Shown here: positions 27,005 to 35,781 of the stretch, piece by piece
Layout of the letters: each line of letters opens with the position of its first letter
Numbering within the stretch: the stretch's first letter is position 1
DNA from: Bacteroides sp. 224
Lineage (GTDB): Bacteria; Bacteroidota; Bacteroidia; Bacteroidales; Bacteroidaceae
Direction: 5' to 3'
DNA length: 64,000 bases
Assembly: GCF_010500995.1 (NCBI RefSeq)
Contig: NZ_QVMK01000003.1
Location: 124,001-188,000, forward strand
Made by a program: the position numbers and the translations under genes
The notes under the pieces: model-generated
Seen by the model: only the letters and a program-made list of their open reading frames with translations
What the model was told of the DNA's origin: nothing
Database searches by the model: none

Positions 27005-29431
27005 ATGAAAAGTATAAAGACGTTTGCAGGATTTATCGGAAGTATCGTTCTTTTTCTTACGGGTTGTCAGGCATCTGACTCCAAGACGAATACCTTCAAG
27101 TTTTGGTATGACCAACCCGCCGCGGAGTGGATGCAGTCTCTCCCTTTAGGCAATGGTCGCATTGGTGTAATGGTATATGGCGGAATAGAGGAGGAAACAC
27201 TCGCGCTGAATGAAAGTACCTTATGGTCGGGACAATACGACGAGCAACAACAACGCCCTTTCGGAAGGAAAAAGCTGGATGAACTAAGGCAGTTGTTCTT
27301 TGATGGTAATTTAGCTGATGGTAATGGAATTGCAGGCAATGCAATGCACGGAACCGCCCATTCCTTCGGTACTCATCTGCCGATGGGAGACTTAAAGATC
27401 CGGTTTACTTATCCCGAAGGAAAGATTAGTCAGTATCAACGGGAACTGGATTTGCATACAGCCGTCAGTAAAGTAACTTATCGCGCAGGGAATGTTAATT
27501 ATACCCGCGAGTGCATTGCTACCAACCCTGATGATGCAATTGTATGGAATATAAAAGCCGATAAGCCTGGCAGTATTCAAATGGAAATCAGCCTCGACTT
27601 ATTAAGGAATGCGGAAATACGCGCAGAGGGTAATCAGTTGATCTATACAGGAAACGCTGAGTTCGAGAAACACGGATCGGGCGGCGTACTCTTTGACGGT
27701 CGCATTGCCGTAAAGCTACAAGACGGAACGGTGGAAGCAAACGAAAAAACGCTATCTATTAAAGATGCTACGGAAGTGATGTTGGTAGCCGATATCCGTA
27801 CGAACTTTAAAAGCACCGTATTTGCAGGCTATGATTATAAAAAAGTATGTAAAGAAACCACCGAGAAGGTTTTAGGTGCTGACTTTACCTCGCTACGCGA
27901 ACGTCATATAGCCGACTATGCTCCTTTGTTCGAAAGAGTGGATATGTCGTTGGGCGATGGACGCTATAATAAACTACCGACGGATAAACGTTGGGCACAG
28001 GTGAAAGAAGGAGTTGCCGATCCTGACTTGGATGCATTGTTCTTTCAATATGCACGCTATTTACTAATAGCCTCTTCTCGCCCTAACTCTCCGTTGCCTG
28101 TTGCCTTGCAAGGTTTCTTTAATGACAACCTCGCTTGCCACATGGGATGGACCAATGATTATCACCTGGATATTAATACGCAACAGAATTACTGGATTGC
28201 CAATGTAGGTAATCTGGCCGAATGCCATACTCCGCTCTTTGGGTATATTAAAGATTTGGCACATCACGGAACCAAAGTCGCTCAAGATCTTTACGGTTGT
28301 AAAGGTTGGACAGCGCACACCACTGCTAATGTGTGGGGATATGCAGCCGTATCAGGCAGCATCGCCTGGGGTCTATTTCCAACAGCTTCTTCCTGGCTTG
28401 CTTCTCATTTGTGGACTCAATATGAGTATACGCAAGACAAGAAGTATCTGGCGGAAATAGCCTATCCCCTTTTGAAAAGCAATGCGGAGTTCTTATTGGA
28501 TTATATGGTAATAGACCCCAATAATGGCTATCTGGTAACAGGTCCGAGTATCTCTCCCGAGAATAGCTTCCGCCACGAAGGAGGTAATTACTGTGCTTCG
28601 ATGATGCCTACTTGCGACCGTGTGTTTGTAGAAGAAATCTTCTCTTATTGTATTAAGGCTTCCGAGATTCTGGGTATGGATCGTCCTTTTGCCGACAGTC
28701 TTAGAACATCCCTTCAAAAGCTGCCTCCTTTCTTCATCTCTGAAAGAAACGGTGGATTGCAGGAATGGTTTAAGGATTATGAGGAAGCACACCCGAACCA
28801 CCGACATACAACTCACTTGCTTGCACTTTATCCGTATTCGCAGATCACTCCCGATAAAACACCTGAACTGGCAGCCGCTTGTAGAAAAACCATTGAAAAC
28901 CGACTGGCTACTCCCGATTGGGAAGATACGGAATGGAGCCGTGCCAACATGATTTGTATGTATGCCCGCTTACGAGACACAAAAGAAGCGTATGCCAGTT
29001 TGCAACAATTATTGGGTACGTTAACTCGCGAAACACTGCTAAGCATGTCGCCCGCAGGTATAGCAGGGGCTCCGTATGATATATTTATCTTCGACGGAAA
29101 TGCGGCAGGCGCGGCAGGTATGGCGGAAATGCTTATTCAAAGTCATGATGAAGTGATTGATTTGTTGCCTTGTTTGCCTGAGCAATGGAAAAACGGATAC
29201 TTTAAAGGCTTATGTGTGAAAGGAGGAGGAGAAATGTCGGCTAACTGGAAAAACGGAAAACTGGCAGGAGCTTCGCTGAAAGCAACAGCGGATAATTCGT
29301 TTACAGTGAAGGTGCCGAAAGAAGGAAAATATGCTATCTTTATCAATGGGGAGAAAACAGAAATGACTCCGGATGCAAAGGGGTTGGTTACCTTAATGCT
29401 TAAAGAAAATGATTTGGTAGAGATACAATGA
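27005..29431 (+). CDS. GH95 family alpha-L-fucosidase / alpha-L-galactosidase lipoprotein
   Basis: 808 residues with a lipoprotein signal (IVLFLTGCQAS, Cys21). The N-terminal beta domain opens with the GH95 signature FWYDQPAAEWMQSLPLGNGR and ALNESTLWSG. The (alpha/alpha)6 barrel carries NTQQNYWIANVGN, TAHTTANVWG, GPSISPEN, PNHRHTTHLLALYP and FDGNAAGAAGMAEML. The last motif departs from the usual IDGNFGGTAGIAEML, keeping the Asp but losing the Phe-Gly pair, so specificity may differ from plain alpha-1,2-fucosidase. It is divergent from the HTCS gene and probably controlled by it. An array with an inverted end (29465-29560) follows. Confidence 0.88.
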   Translation: MKSIKTFAGFIGSIVLFLTGCQASDSKTNTFKFWYDQPAAEWMQSLPLGNGRIGVMVYGGIEEETLALNESTLWSGQYDEQQQRPFGRKKLDELRQLFFDGNLADGNGIAGNAMHGTAHSFGTHLPMGDLKIRFTYPEGKISQYQRELDLHTAVSKVTYRAGNVNYTRECIATNPDDAIVWNIKADKPGSIQMEISLDLLRNAEIRAEGNQLIYTGNAEFEKHGSGGVLFDGRIAVKLQDGTVEANEKTLSIKDATEVMLVADIRTNFKSTVFAGYDYKKVCKETTEKVLGADFTSLRERHIADYAPLFERVDMSLGDGRYNKLPTDKRWAQVKEGVADPDLDALFFQYARYLLIASSRPNSPLPVALQGFFNDNLACHMGWTNDYHLDINTQQNYWIANVGNLAECHTPLFGYIKDLAHHGTKVAQDLYGCKGWTAHTTANVWGYAAVSGSIAWGLFPTASSWLASHLWTQYEYTQDKKYLAEIAYPLLKSNAEFLLDYMVIDPNNGYLVTGPSISPENSFRHEGGNYCASMMPTCDRVFVEEIFSYCIKASEILGMDRPFADSLRTSLQKLPPFFISERNGGLQEWFKDYEEAHPNHRHTTHLLALYPYSQITPDKTPELAAACRKTIENRLATPDWEDTEWSRANMICMYARLRDTKEAYASLQQLLGTLTRETLLSMSPAGIAGAPYDIFIFDGNAAGAAGMAEMLIQSHDEVIDLLPCLPEQWKNGYFKGLCVKGGGEMSANWKNGKLAGASLKATADNSFTVKVPKEGKYAIFINGEKTEMTPDAKGLVTLMLKENDLVEIQ

Positions 29432-29464
29432 TAATGAATTTGCTGAGAATCAAATTGAATGCCA

Positions 29465-29560
29465 TAAGCATTTCAATCAAATGAAGTAAGCATTCGGGTT
29501 AAATGAAGTAAGCATTTGAAGTAAATGAACCCTTCATTTAACCCAGATGCTTACTTCAAG
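29465..29560. repeat. 22-bp periodic array with inverted last unit
   Basis: TAAGCATT recurs at 29465, 29487 and 29509 (exactly 22 bp), within GAAGTAAGCATT units. The array ends with an inverted unit (TTCATTTAACCC...GATGCTTACTTC, about 29533-29557), giving a strong stem with GGGTTAAATGAA upstream. It fills the gap between the convergent GH95 and AraC genes and could act as a two-way terminator, although no T-tract is obvious. Confidence 0.75.
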
Positions 29561-30451
29561 CTACTCCTTCCTCTCCTGATACCTTTTCCTATACTCCTTC
29601 GGAGTAATCTCCATCTCCTTCACAAAAGCCTTCGAGAAATGGAAGGGATCGAAGAACCCTAATTTGAATGCAATCTCTTTAATCTTCAATTCCGTGAATT
29701 GCAAATAAGAGCAAGCTCTTTGAATGCGGAGCTGATTATAATAAACAATAGGCGAATAAGATGTTTTTTGAGTGAACAAGGTGGTTAGATGCGATACCGA
29801 ATAACCCGCTTCACGTGCTATGTCTTCCAATGTGATTTTGTTTTCGAGATTCTCCTTCATAAAGAGAATGCTTTTTTGCACCACATCGTCAACTTTTACA
29901 TTTTTGATCTCTCTGTACTGCTGCAAGTATTTAATGGAAGCCAGAAAGTACATGAGGCAAAAAGAGATATGCTCCAGATTCTCGGGACTATATCCCATCT
30001 CCAGATTCCGAAACATTTCTTCAAACAGTAAAAGCCTTTCTCCATGCCTGCTGTTGGCAGAGTCCTTCAAAGAAACGGGTCTTCCTATGATGGATTGGAA
30101 CATATCTACGTTTGTTCCCTGAAAGTGAATCCAGCAAATGCTCCACGGGTCTTGGAGGTTGGCTCCGTAAGCATGCGCTGCTTTCTCGGGTATGATAAAT
30201 ACCTGATTGGCAGTTAGGTGGTACCTCTCTCCACCACATTCTACCCAGCCTTTGCCCTTTTCGCAATAGATAAGAATATTTTCGTTGGTTCCGTCTACTC
30301 TTTCCCGATAGTGATATTTTGCATGGGGGTAATAGCCGATGTGGGTTACATACATCTGCTTTGTAATTTTATTCTTTGCCTGCAACTCTCTTATATTATA
30401 AGGAGTGATAATGGCTTTTTCCCCTTTAAATCCTTCGGCTATGGTTTCCAT
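29561..30451 (-). CDS. AraC-family transcriptional regulator
   Basis: 296 residues. The N-terminal cupin-like sugar-binding domain includes YHLTANQVFIIPEKAAHAYG (about residues 77-96). Two C-terminal helix-turn-helix motifs (about 195-290) contain ITLEDIAREAGYSVSHLTTLF and IKEIAFKLGFFDPFHFSKAF, with the final YRKRY. It resembles regulators of pentose or galactose-type sugars. It is divergent from the MFS porter gene, with the CACAGAG hairpin between them, so it may control the porter-DUF5107-GH97-epimerase genes. The ligand is unknown. Confidence 0.88.
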   Translation of the reverse strand: METIAEGFKGEKAIITPYNIRELQAKNKITKQMYVTHIGYYPHAKYHYRERVDGTNENILIYCEKGKGWVECGGERYHLTANQVFIIPEKAAHAYGANLQDPWSICWIHFQGTNVDMFQSIIGRPVSLKDSANSRHGERLLLFEEMFRNLEMGYSPENLEHISFCLMYFLASIKYLQQYREIKNVKVDDVVQKSILFMKENLENKITLEDIAREAGYSVSHLTTLFTQKTSYSPIVYYNQLRIQRACSYLQFTELKIKEIAFKLGFFDPFHFSKAFVKEMEITPKEYRKRYQERKE

Positions 30452-30480
30452 TCTATGCTGTTTAGAAGATTATATCATTT

Positions 30481-30570
30481 AGAACACAAAGGCACAGAGA
30501 CACAGAGTTGTATATAAATAACCGTGAATTAGTAAATTAAAACCTCTGTGTCTCTACGCCTCTGTGTTCA
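30481..30570. repeat. Inverted repeat, CACAGAG family, in a divergent promoter gap
   Basis: Left arm 30481-30509 (AACACAAAGG, CACAGAGA, CACAGAG) and right arm 30541-30570 (CCTCTGTG, TCTCTACG, CCTCTGTG, TTCA) pair with few mismatches. It sits between the AraC regulator and the MFS porter starts, upstream of both, so it is not a terminator. Confidence 0.9.
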
Positions 30571-30650
30571 TTCATCAATACTCCTGCTAAAATAGTGATA
30601 TTTTACATGTTTTCAGAAGTATAATACATCTTTTCTTTCTTCTTTCCCTC

Positions 30651-30658
30651 TATTTTTG
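30651..30658 (+). promoter_or_regulatory. -7 promoter element (TATTTTTG) for the sugar porter
   Basis: Exact TAnnTTTG match 28 bp before the porter ATG. No clear -33 TTTG, consistent with an activator-dependent promoter (inference). Confidence 0.55.
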
Positions 30659-30685
30659 CATTATTATTAATTTAAACTAATACAC

Positions 30686-32056
30686 ATGAAAGGAAATAAC
30701 TCGTATTTAATGCTTATCACCTTTGTTTCTGCCATGGGCGGACTCCTTTTTGGTTATGACTGGGTAGTGATTGGAGGTGCAAAACCTTTTTACGAGGTCT
30801 TTTTCAATATCGCCGATTCACCCTCTGTACAAGGATTTGTAATGGGAAGTGCCATTCTGGGATGTCTGGGAGGCGTGATGGTATCGGGCGGACTGTCCGA
30901 TAGGTATGGCAGAAAGCCTTTATTGATTGTGGCTTCTCTTATCTTTATCATCTCTGCTATTGGCACGGGAATCGTCAATTCGCTTTCCTGGTTTATTGTA
31001 TATCGCCTTATTGGAGGTGTTGCCATTGGTATTGCCTCTAATTTATCGCCTATGTACATTGCAGAGGTTTCACCCGCCCGGGTAAGAGGTAAGTTTGTTT
31101 CGCTAAATCAACTAACAGTAGTAATCGGTATTCTTGCCGCCCAATTAGTAAACTGGCTAATCGCCGAACCCACCCTCGCCGGCGAAGACATTCTGAATTC
31201 CTGGAACGGGCAGACGGGATGGCGTTGGATGTTCTGGGCAGAAGCTGTTCCTGCTTTCATCTTCTTTATAATGATTTTCATTGTGCCCGAAAGTCCGAAA
31301 TGGCTGGGCACACAACGAAAGTTCGACCAATCGGAAAAGATATTGGTACGCATCGGAGGCTCGGAATATGCCAAAACGGAAATAAAAGCTTTACGTGAAT
31401 CCCTTTCCGAAACCAAAGAAAAGATAGATTACAAACTTCTTTTCAAAGGAAAAATGCCTAAGGTATTATTGATTGGTATTGTAATTACTGCTTTCCAACA
31501 GTGGTGCGGCATCAATGTAATATTTAACTATGCACAGGAAATCTTCTCTGCCGCAGGCTATGGAGTATCAGATATCCTTTTTAATATTGTTATCACAGGA
31601 GTTATCAATGTAATATTTACCATCGTAGGAATGTACACGGTAGATAAACTGGGGCGTCGCTCGCTGCTTTTGTTCGGAGCTATTGGGCTAACGTGTATCT
31701 ACCTGGCATTAGGTGCTTGCTACTATTTCCAAATATCAGGAATAGCGGTTCTTGTATTGGTTTTGTTAGCCATTGGCTGCTATGCCATGACATTGGCACC
31801 TGTTACCTGGGTGGTGATATCAGAGATCTTCCCGACAAGAGTCAGAGGGATGGCTATGGCTATATCTACTTTTTCGCTCTGGGCGGCGTGTTTCGTACTG
31901 ACGTATACCTTCCCGTTATTAAATAGTGGATTGGGAGCTTATGGTACCTTCTGGTTGTATGGATTCATTTGTTTGCTTGGATTCATCTTTATAAAGAAAA
32001 ATTTGCCGGAGACGAAAGGGAAGTCGCTGGAGGAGATAGAGAAGGAACTTTTATAG
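30686..32056 (+). CDS. MFS sugar:H+ symporter (XylE-like)
   Basis: 456 residues with 12 predicted membrane helices. Sugar porter signatures: GGLLFGYDWVVIGGA in helix 1, GGLSDRYGRKP in the 2-3 loop, PESPKWL after helix 6, a sugar-contact QQWCGIN in helix 7, DKLGRRSLLL in the 8-9 loop and PETKGKSLEEIE at the C-terminus. It would carry a monosaccharide (galactose, xylose or similar) across the inner membrane. It starts the gene run MFS - DUF5107/TPR - GH97 - aldose epimerase, matching periplasmic release, uptake and anomer conversion of one sugar. Confidence 0.93.
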   Translation: MKGNNSYLMLITFVSAMGGLLFGYDWVVIGGAKPFYEVFFNIADSPSVQGFVMGSAILGCLGGVMVSGGLSDRYGRKPLLIVASLIFIISAIGTGIVNSLSWFIVYRLIGGVAIGIASNLSPMYIAEVSPARVRGKFVSLNQLTVVIGILAAQLVNWLIAEPTLAGEDILNSWNGQTGWRWMFWAEAVPAFIFFIMIFIVPESPKWLGTQRKFDQSEKILVRIGGSEYAKTEIKALRESLSETKEKIDYKLLFKGKMPKVLLIGIVITAFQQWCGINVIFNYAQEIFSAAGYGVSDILFNIVITGVINVIFTIVGMYTVDKLGRRSLLLFGAIGLTCIYLALGACYYFQISGIAVLVLVLLAIGCYAMTLAPVTWVVISEIFPTRVRGMAMAISTFSLWAACFVLTYTFPLLNSGLGAYGTFWLYGFICLLGFIFIKKNLPETKGKSLEEIEKELL

Positions 32057-32062
32057 GAAAAG

Positions 32063-32133
32063 GTAGAGACGCATGGCATGCGTCTCCTCTGATACCATTT
32101 CTTGGGTTTGAGACGCATGCCATGCGTCTCTAC
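32063..32133. repeat. GAGACGCATG-family double palindrome
   Basis: Left arm 32063-32086 and right arm 32110-32133 are perfect reverse complements over 24 bp. Each arm is also palindromic around GCATGGCATGC or GCATGCCATGC. It begins seven bases after the MFS stop codon. Confidence 0.92.
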
Positions 32134-32198
32134 AACAGCCCGTACCATGCGGAACAATATAATCCATTCAAATAATCACCAATAAACATAAAACAACA

Positions 32199-35100
32199 AT
32201 GGAAAAAATCACCAACTATCTGATACAATCAACTGTCAATCAGAAAGGAATAGTAAAAGCCTGGGAAGAGGAAATCATGCTTCCCACCTACGACATAGGA
32301 GAAGAAGAAAAGAATCCTATCTTCTTAGAAAAACGTGTCTACCAGGGAAGTTCAGGTTCTGTGTACCCCTACCCTGTGGTAGAGAAGATATGCGATGAGA
32401 AGTTTGATAAAGCGTACAAAGCACTATTCATAGAGAATGCATACATCAAAGTGATGATTCTTCCTGAGTTGGGAGGACGTATCCAAATGGCTTACGATAA
32501 AGTAAAGAGCCGTCATTTTGTTTACTACAACCAAGTTATAAAGCCTGCATTGGTCGGTCTTACAGGTCCGTGGATATCGGGAGGGATTGAATTTAACTGG
32601 CCTCAACATCATCGCCCAAGCACCTATTTGCCAACTGATTATTATATTGAAAAGAATGATGATGGCAGTGTAACTGTATGGTGCAATGAGGTAGAACGCA
32701 TGTTCCGCACCAAAGGCATGCAAGGTTTCACACTTTATCCAGATAAGGCTTATATTGAAATCAAGGTAAAGGTATATAATCGTACTTCTTTCCCGCAAAC
32801 ATTCCTGTGGTGGGCAAATCCCGCCGTCGTAGTGAATGACGGATATCACTCCGTATTCCCACCCGATGTACATGCGGTATTCGACCACGGGAAACGAGAT
32901 GTATCTAACTTCCCCATTGCCACGGGTGTCTATTATAAACAGGATTATTCTGCGGGAGTAGATATCTCCAAATACAAAAACATACCTGTACCTACCTCCT
33001 ATATGGCCATTCAATCCAAGTTCGATTTCGTAGGAGGATACGAAGAAGAGGCCCGTGGAGGATTGTTGCATGTGGCAGATCATCATGTATCCCCAGGTAA
33101 GAAACAATGGACATGGGGATGCGGAGATTTTGGCATCGCATGGGATAGGAATCTTACCGATGAAGATGGTCCTTACATCGAACTAATGACAGGAGTATAC
33201 ACCGATAACCAACCAGACTTTACCTGGTTACAACCCGGTGAAGAGAAATCATGGGTACAGTACTTCATGCCTTATGCAGAGGTAGGATATGTAAAGAACG
33301 CCACCAAAGATGCCGTCGTGAATGTGGACATTCAAGAAGGAAAGGCTCAAATAATTCTATACACTACTTCCGAATATAAAGAGTTGCGGATTATTCTTAA
33401 AAACAAAGAAGGAAAAGTCTATCTGGATGATTATGCCAATACTTCTCCGGCAGATGTGTATACAAAAACCGTAACCATTGGTCAGGAACTCCCCGAAGAA
33501 CTTATCTTCGAACTCTATAATCGGGAAGGGAAAGAGATGCTTACCTATCAGGCAGATAAACCCGAAATCAAGCCGACACCCGATCCTGCCAAAGCGGCCA
33601 AAAACCCCGAGGACATAGCTTCCATGGAGCAACTTTACCTCACGGGATTACATCTGGAACAATACCGTCATGCTACCTACAATCCTACAGACTACTATAA
33701 GGAAGCCCTTAAAAGAGAGCCTGGAGATGTTCGATGTAATAATGCTATGGGATTGTGGTTGATGCGTAAAGGACAATTTGAATTGGCAGAGCCTTATTTT
33801 AAAACAGCCATCAATACATTAACGGAGCGTAATCCGAATCCTTATGACGGCGAGCCTTATTTCAATTTAGGTTGGTGCCTCAACATGCAAGGTAAATCGG
33901 ATGAGGCTTACGATGCTTTCTTTAAAGCCACCTGGAACGCTGCCTGGCAAGATGCCGCTTATTATGCACTGGCATTGATCGACTCTCGCAAAGGTTTATG
34001 GGAGAATGCATTGGAAAGAGTAAACCTCAGTCTGATTAGAAACTGGCATAACCACAAAGCCCGCCAACTGAAAGCTTCTATCCTCAGAAAGTTAGGAAGA
34101 ACAGAGGAAGCTCTAAAGCTGATTGATGAATCATTAACCATTGATCGCTTTAATATGGGATGCCGTTTCGAAAAATATCTGTTGACTCAACACCCCGAAG
34201 ATTTACATGAGTTGAAAACATTGATGCGTGGTGCTATTCATCCGCATATTGAATATGCTATCGACTTTGCATCAGGAGGATTGTATGAGGAAGCTGAACA
34301 GTTATTATCTTATTGCATCGTCGACAAAGATCAGGTATATCCGATGGTTTACTATACATTGGGATACTTTGCCTCACAAGCAGGAAACCCTGACAAAGCC
34401 AAAGAGTATTATGTAAAAGCCTCTCAAATGAGCCCTGACAAATGCTTCCCCAACCGCATAGAAGAGGTAAACATTCTGAAAGATGCCATCCGGTTGAACC
34501 CGACGGATGCATACGCTCCTTACTACCTGGGAACGTATTGGTATGCAGCCCGTCAATACAAAGAGGCAATAGCCTGTTGGGAAGAATCGTTGAAACTCAA
34601 CAACAAATTCCCGACGGTACTGCGCAATCTGTCTTTAGCCTATTATAATAAGCTGAATAATAAAGAAGAAGCAAGAACTCTCCTCGAAAAGGCATTCGAA
34701 TTAGATCCCACAGATGCACGTATCTGTATGGAATTGGATCAGTTGTACAAGAAGTTAGGATTACCACATTCCGAAAGGCTTGCTTTCTTAGAAAAGCATA
34801 TCGACTTGGTAGAACAACGAGATGACTTATCGGTAGAGCGCATTACACTCTACAATCAATTAGGTAATTACGCTAAAGCCAAAGAGCTGATTGCAAGTAG
34901 AACGTTCCATCCCTGGGAAGGTGGAGAAGGAAAGATTACCAAGCAATATACCCTTTGTCGTGTAGAATTAGCCAAGCAAGCTATCCAGAACAAAGAATAT
35001 GAAAAGGCAATTGCCCTCTTACACGAAACGGATACATATCCACATAACCTGGGAGAAGGCAAGCTGGCCAATGCCGAAGAAAATGATATCAACTATTATA

Positions 35101-35537
35101 AAGGATTAGCTTACCAAGGAGCAAACAATAAAGAGCAAGCCACTCTCTACCTGACTAAAGCAACTATCGGTTCGCAAGAGCCTGCACAGGCATTCTTCTA
35201 CAATGATCAGCAACCCGATAAGATTTATTATCAGGGATTGGCTTGGGAAGCATTGGGAGAGTCGGATAAAGCCAAAAGTCGCTATAACAAACTGATAGAT
35301 CATGGCGAAAAGCATTTATTTGATAATTGTCGTATTGATTACTTTGCGGTTTCTCTACCCGATTTGGCTATTTGGGAAGATGATATGAATAAGCGTAATA
35401 AGATTCATTGCTACTTCGTAATGGGATTGGGGCATCTGGGGTTAGGTAATAAAGAGAAAGCAATGGAATATCTGAATAAGGTGAAAGAGCTGGATATCAA
35501 TCATCAGGATAGCCAGTTGATTCTGAATACTGTATAA
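32199..35537 (+). CDS. DUF5107 domain protein with TPR repeats
   Basis: 1112 residues, no signal peptide or membrane helix, so cytosolic. Residues 1-460 form a DUF5107-type beta-sandwich resembling sugar-mutarotase/GH-associated folds, with ...IKVMILPELGGRIQMAYDK and GPWISGGIEFNWPQHHRPS. From about 480 to the end there are tetratricopeptide helices (for example YFNLGWCLNMQGKSDEAYDA and LGTYWYAARQYKEAIACW). This arrangement is widespread in Bacteroidetes beside glycosidases and sugar porters. The enzymatic role is unproven; binding or isomerising an intracellular sugar is a guess. The TPR part suggests protein partners. Confidence 0.8.
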   Translation: MEKITNYLIQSTVNQKGIVKAWEEEIMLPTYDIGEEEKNPIFLEKRVYQGSSGSVYPYPVVEKICDEKFDKAYKALFIENAYIKVMILPELGGRIQMAYDKVKSRHFVYYNQVIKPALVGLTGPWISGGIEFNWPQHHRPSTYLPTDYYIEKNDDGSVTVWCNEVERMFRTKGMQGFTLYPDKAYIEIKVKVYNRTSFPQTFLWWANPAVVVNDGYHSVFPPDVHAVFDHGKRDVSNFPIATGVYYKQDYSAGVDISKYKNIPVPTSYMAIQSKFDFVGGYEEEARGGLLHVADHHVSPGKKQWTWGCGDFGIAWDRNLTDEDGPYIELMTGVYTDNQPDFTWLQPGEEKSWVQYFMPYAEVGYVKNATKDAVVNVDIQEGKAQIILYTTSEYKELRIILKNKEGKVYLDDYANTSPADVYTKTVTIGQELPEELIFELYNREGKEMLTYQADKPEIKPTPDPAKAAKNPEDIASMEQLYLTGLHLEQYRHATYNPTDYYKEALKREPGDVRCNNAMGLWLMRKGQFELAEPYFKTAINTLTERNPNPYDGEPYFNLGWCLNMQGKSDEAYDAFFKATWNAAWQDAAYYALALIDSRKGLWENALERVNLSLIRNWHNHKARQLKASILRKLGRTEEALKLIDESLTIDRFNMGCRFEKYLLTQHPEDLHELKTLMRGAIHPHIEYAIDFASGGLYEEAEQLLSYCIVDKDQVYPMVYYTLGYFASQAGNPDKAKEYYVKASQMSPDKCFPNRIEEVNILKDAIRLNPTDAYAPYYLGTYWYAARQYKEAIACWEESLKLNNKFPTVLRNLSLAYYNKLNNKEEARTLLEKAFELDPTDARICMELDQLYKKLGLPHSERLAFLEKHIDLVEQRDDLSVERITLYNQLGNYAKAKELIASRTFHPWEGGEGKITKQYTLCRVELAKQAIQNKEYEKAIALLHETDTYPHNLGEGKLANAEENDINYYKGLAYQGANNKEQATLYLTKATIGSQEPAQAFFYNDQQPDKIYYQGLAWEALGESDKAKSRYNKLIDHGEKHLFDNCRIDYFAVSLPDLAIWEDDMNKRNKIHCYFVMGLGHLGLGNKEKAMEYLNKVKELDINHQDSQLILNTV

Positions 35538-35561
35538 TTCTGGGCTATTGAGATGCTGCAC

Positions 35562-35710
35562 AGCACCCCTCGCCCCTTCGGGGAGAGGTGGCCTTTAGGT
35601 CGGAGAGGGGAATTCTCTGTTACTAAAGCTTTTTATTTACGCCTTTATAAATGTCTATAATTCCCCTCTCCGCCCTTTGGGCACCTCTCCCCGAAGGGGT
35701 GAGGGGTGCT
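35562..35710. repeat. CCCTCTCC-family long inverted repeat
   Basis: Left arm 35562-35613 and right arm 35659-35710 are about 50 bp each and near-perfect reverse complements. Each contains the internal palindrome CCCCTTCGGGG or CCCCGAAGGGG and a CGGAGAGGGG or CCCCTCTCCG block. It fills the gap between the DUF5107 gene and GH97. Confidence 0.92.
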
Positions 35711-35781
35711 ATGCAGGCTTAATGTGATGACATTGGGCTTTTATATAAACTAATTTAGAAACCATACTTAAAACTACTTCC

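Noticed and set aside
30481..30570. All hairpins being ordinary terminators
   Set aside because: This one and 5997-6103 lie between divergent promoters, and most lack a T-tract; true terminators at 2148, 13924, 16083 and 48203 look different.
32424..33107. 227-residue antisense open frame inside the DUF5107 gene
   Set aside because: Shadow of a clear coding frame on the other strand; no start context or motifs.
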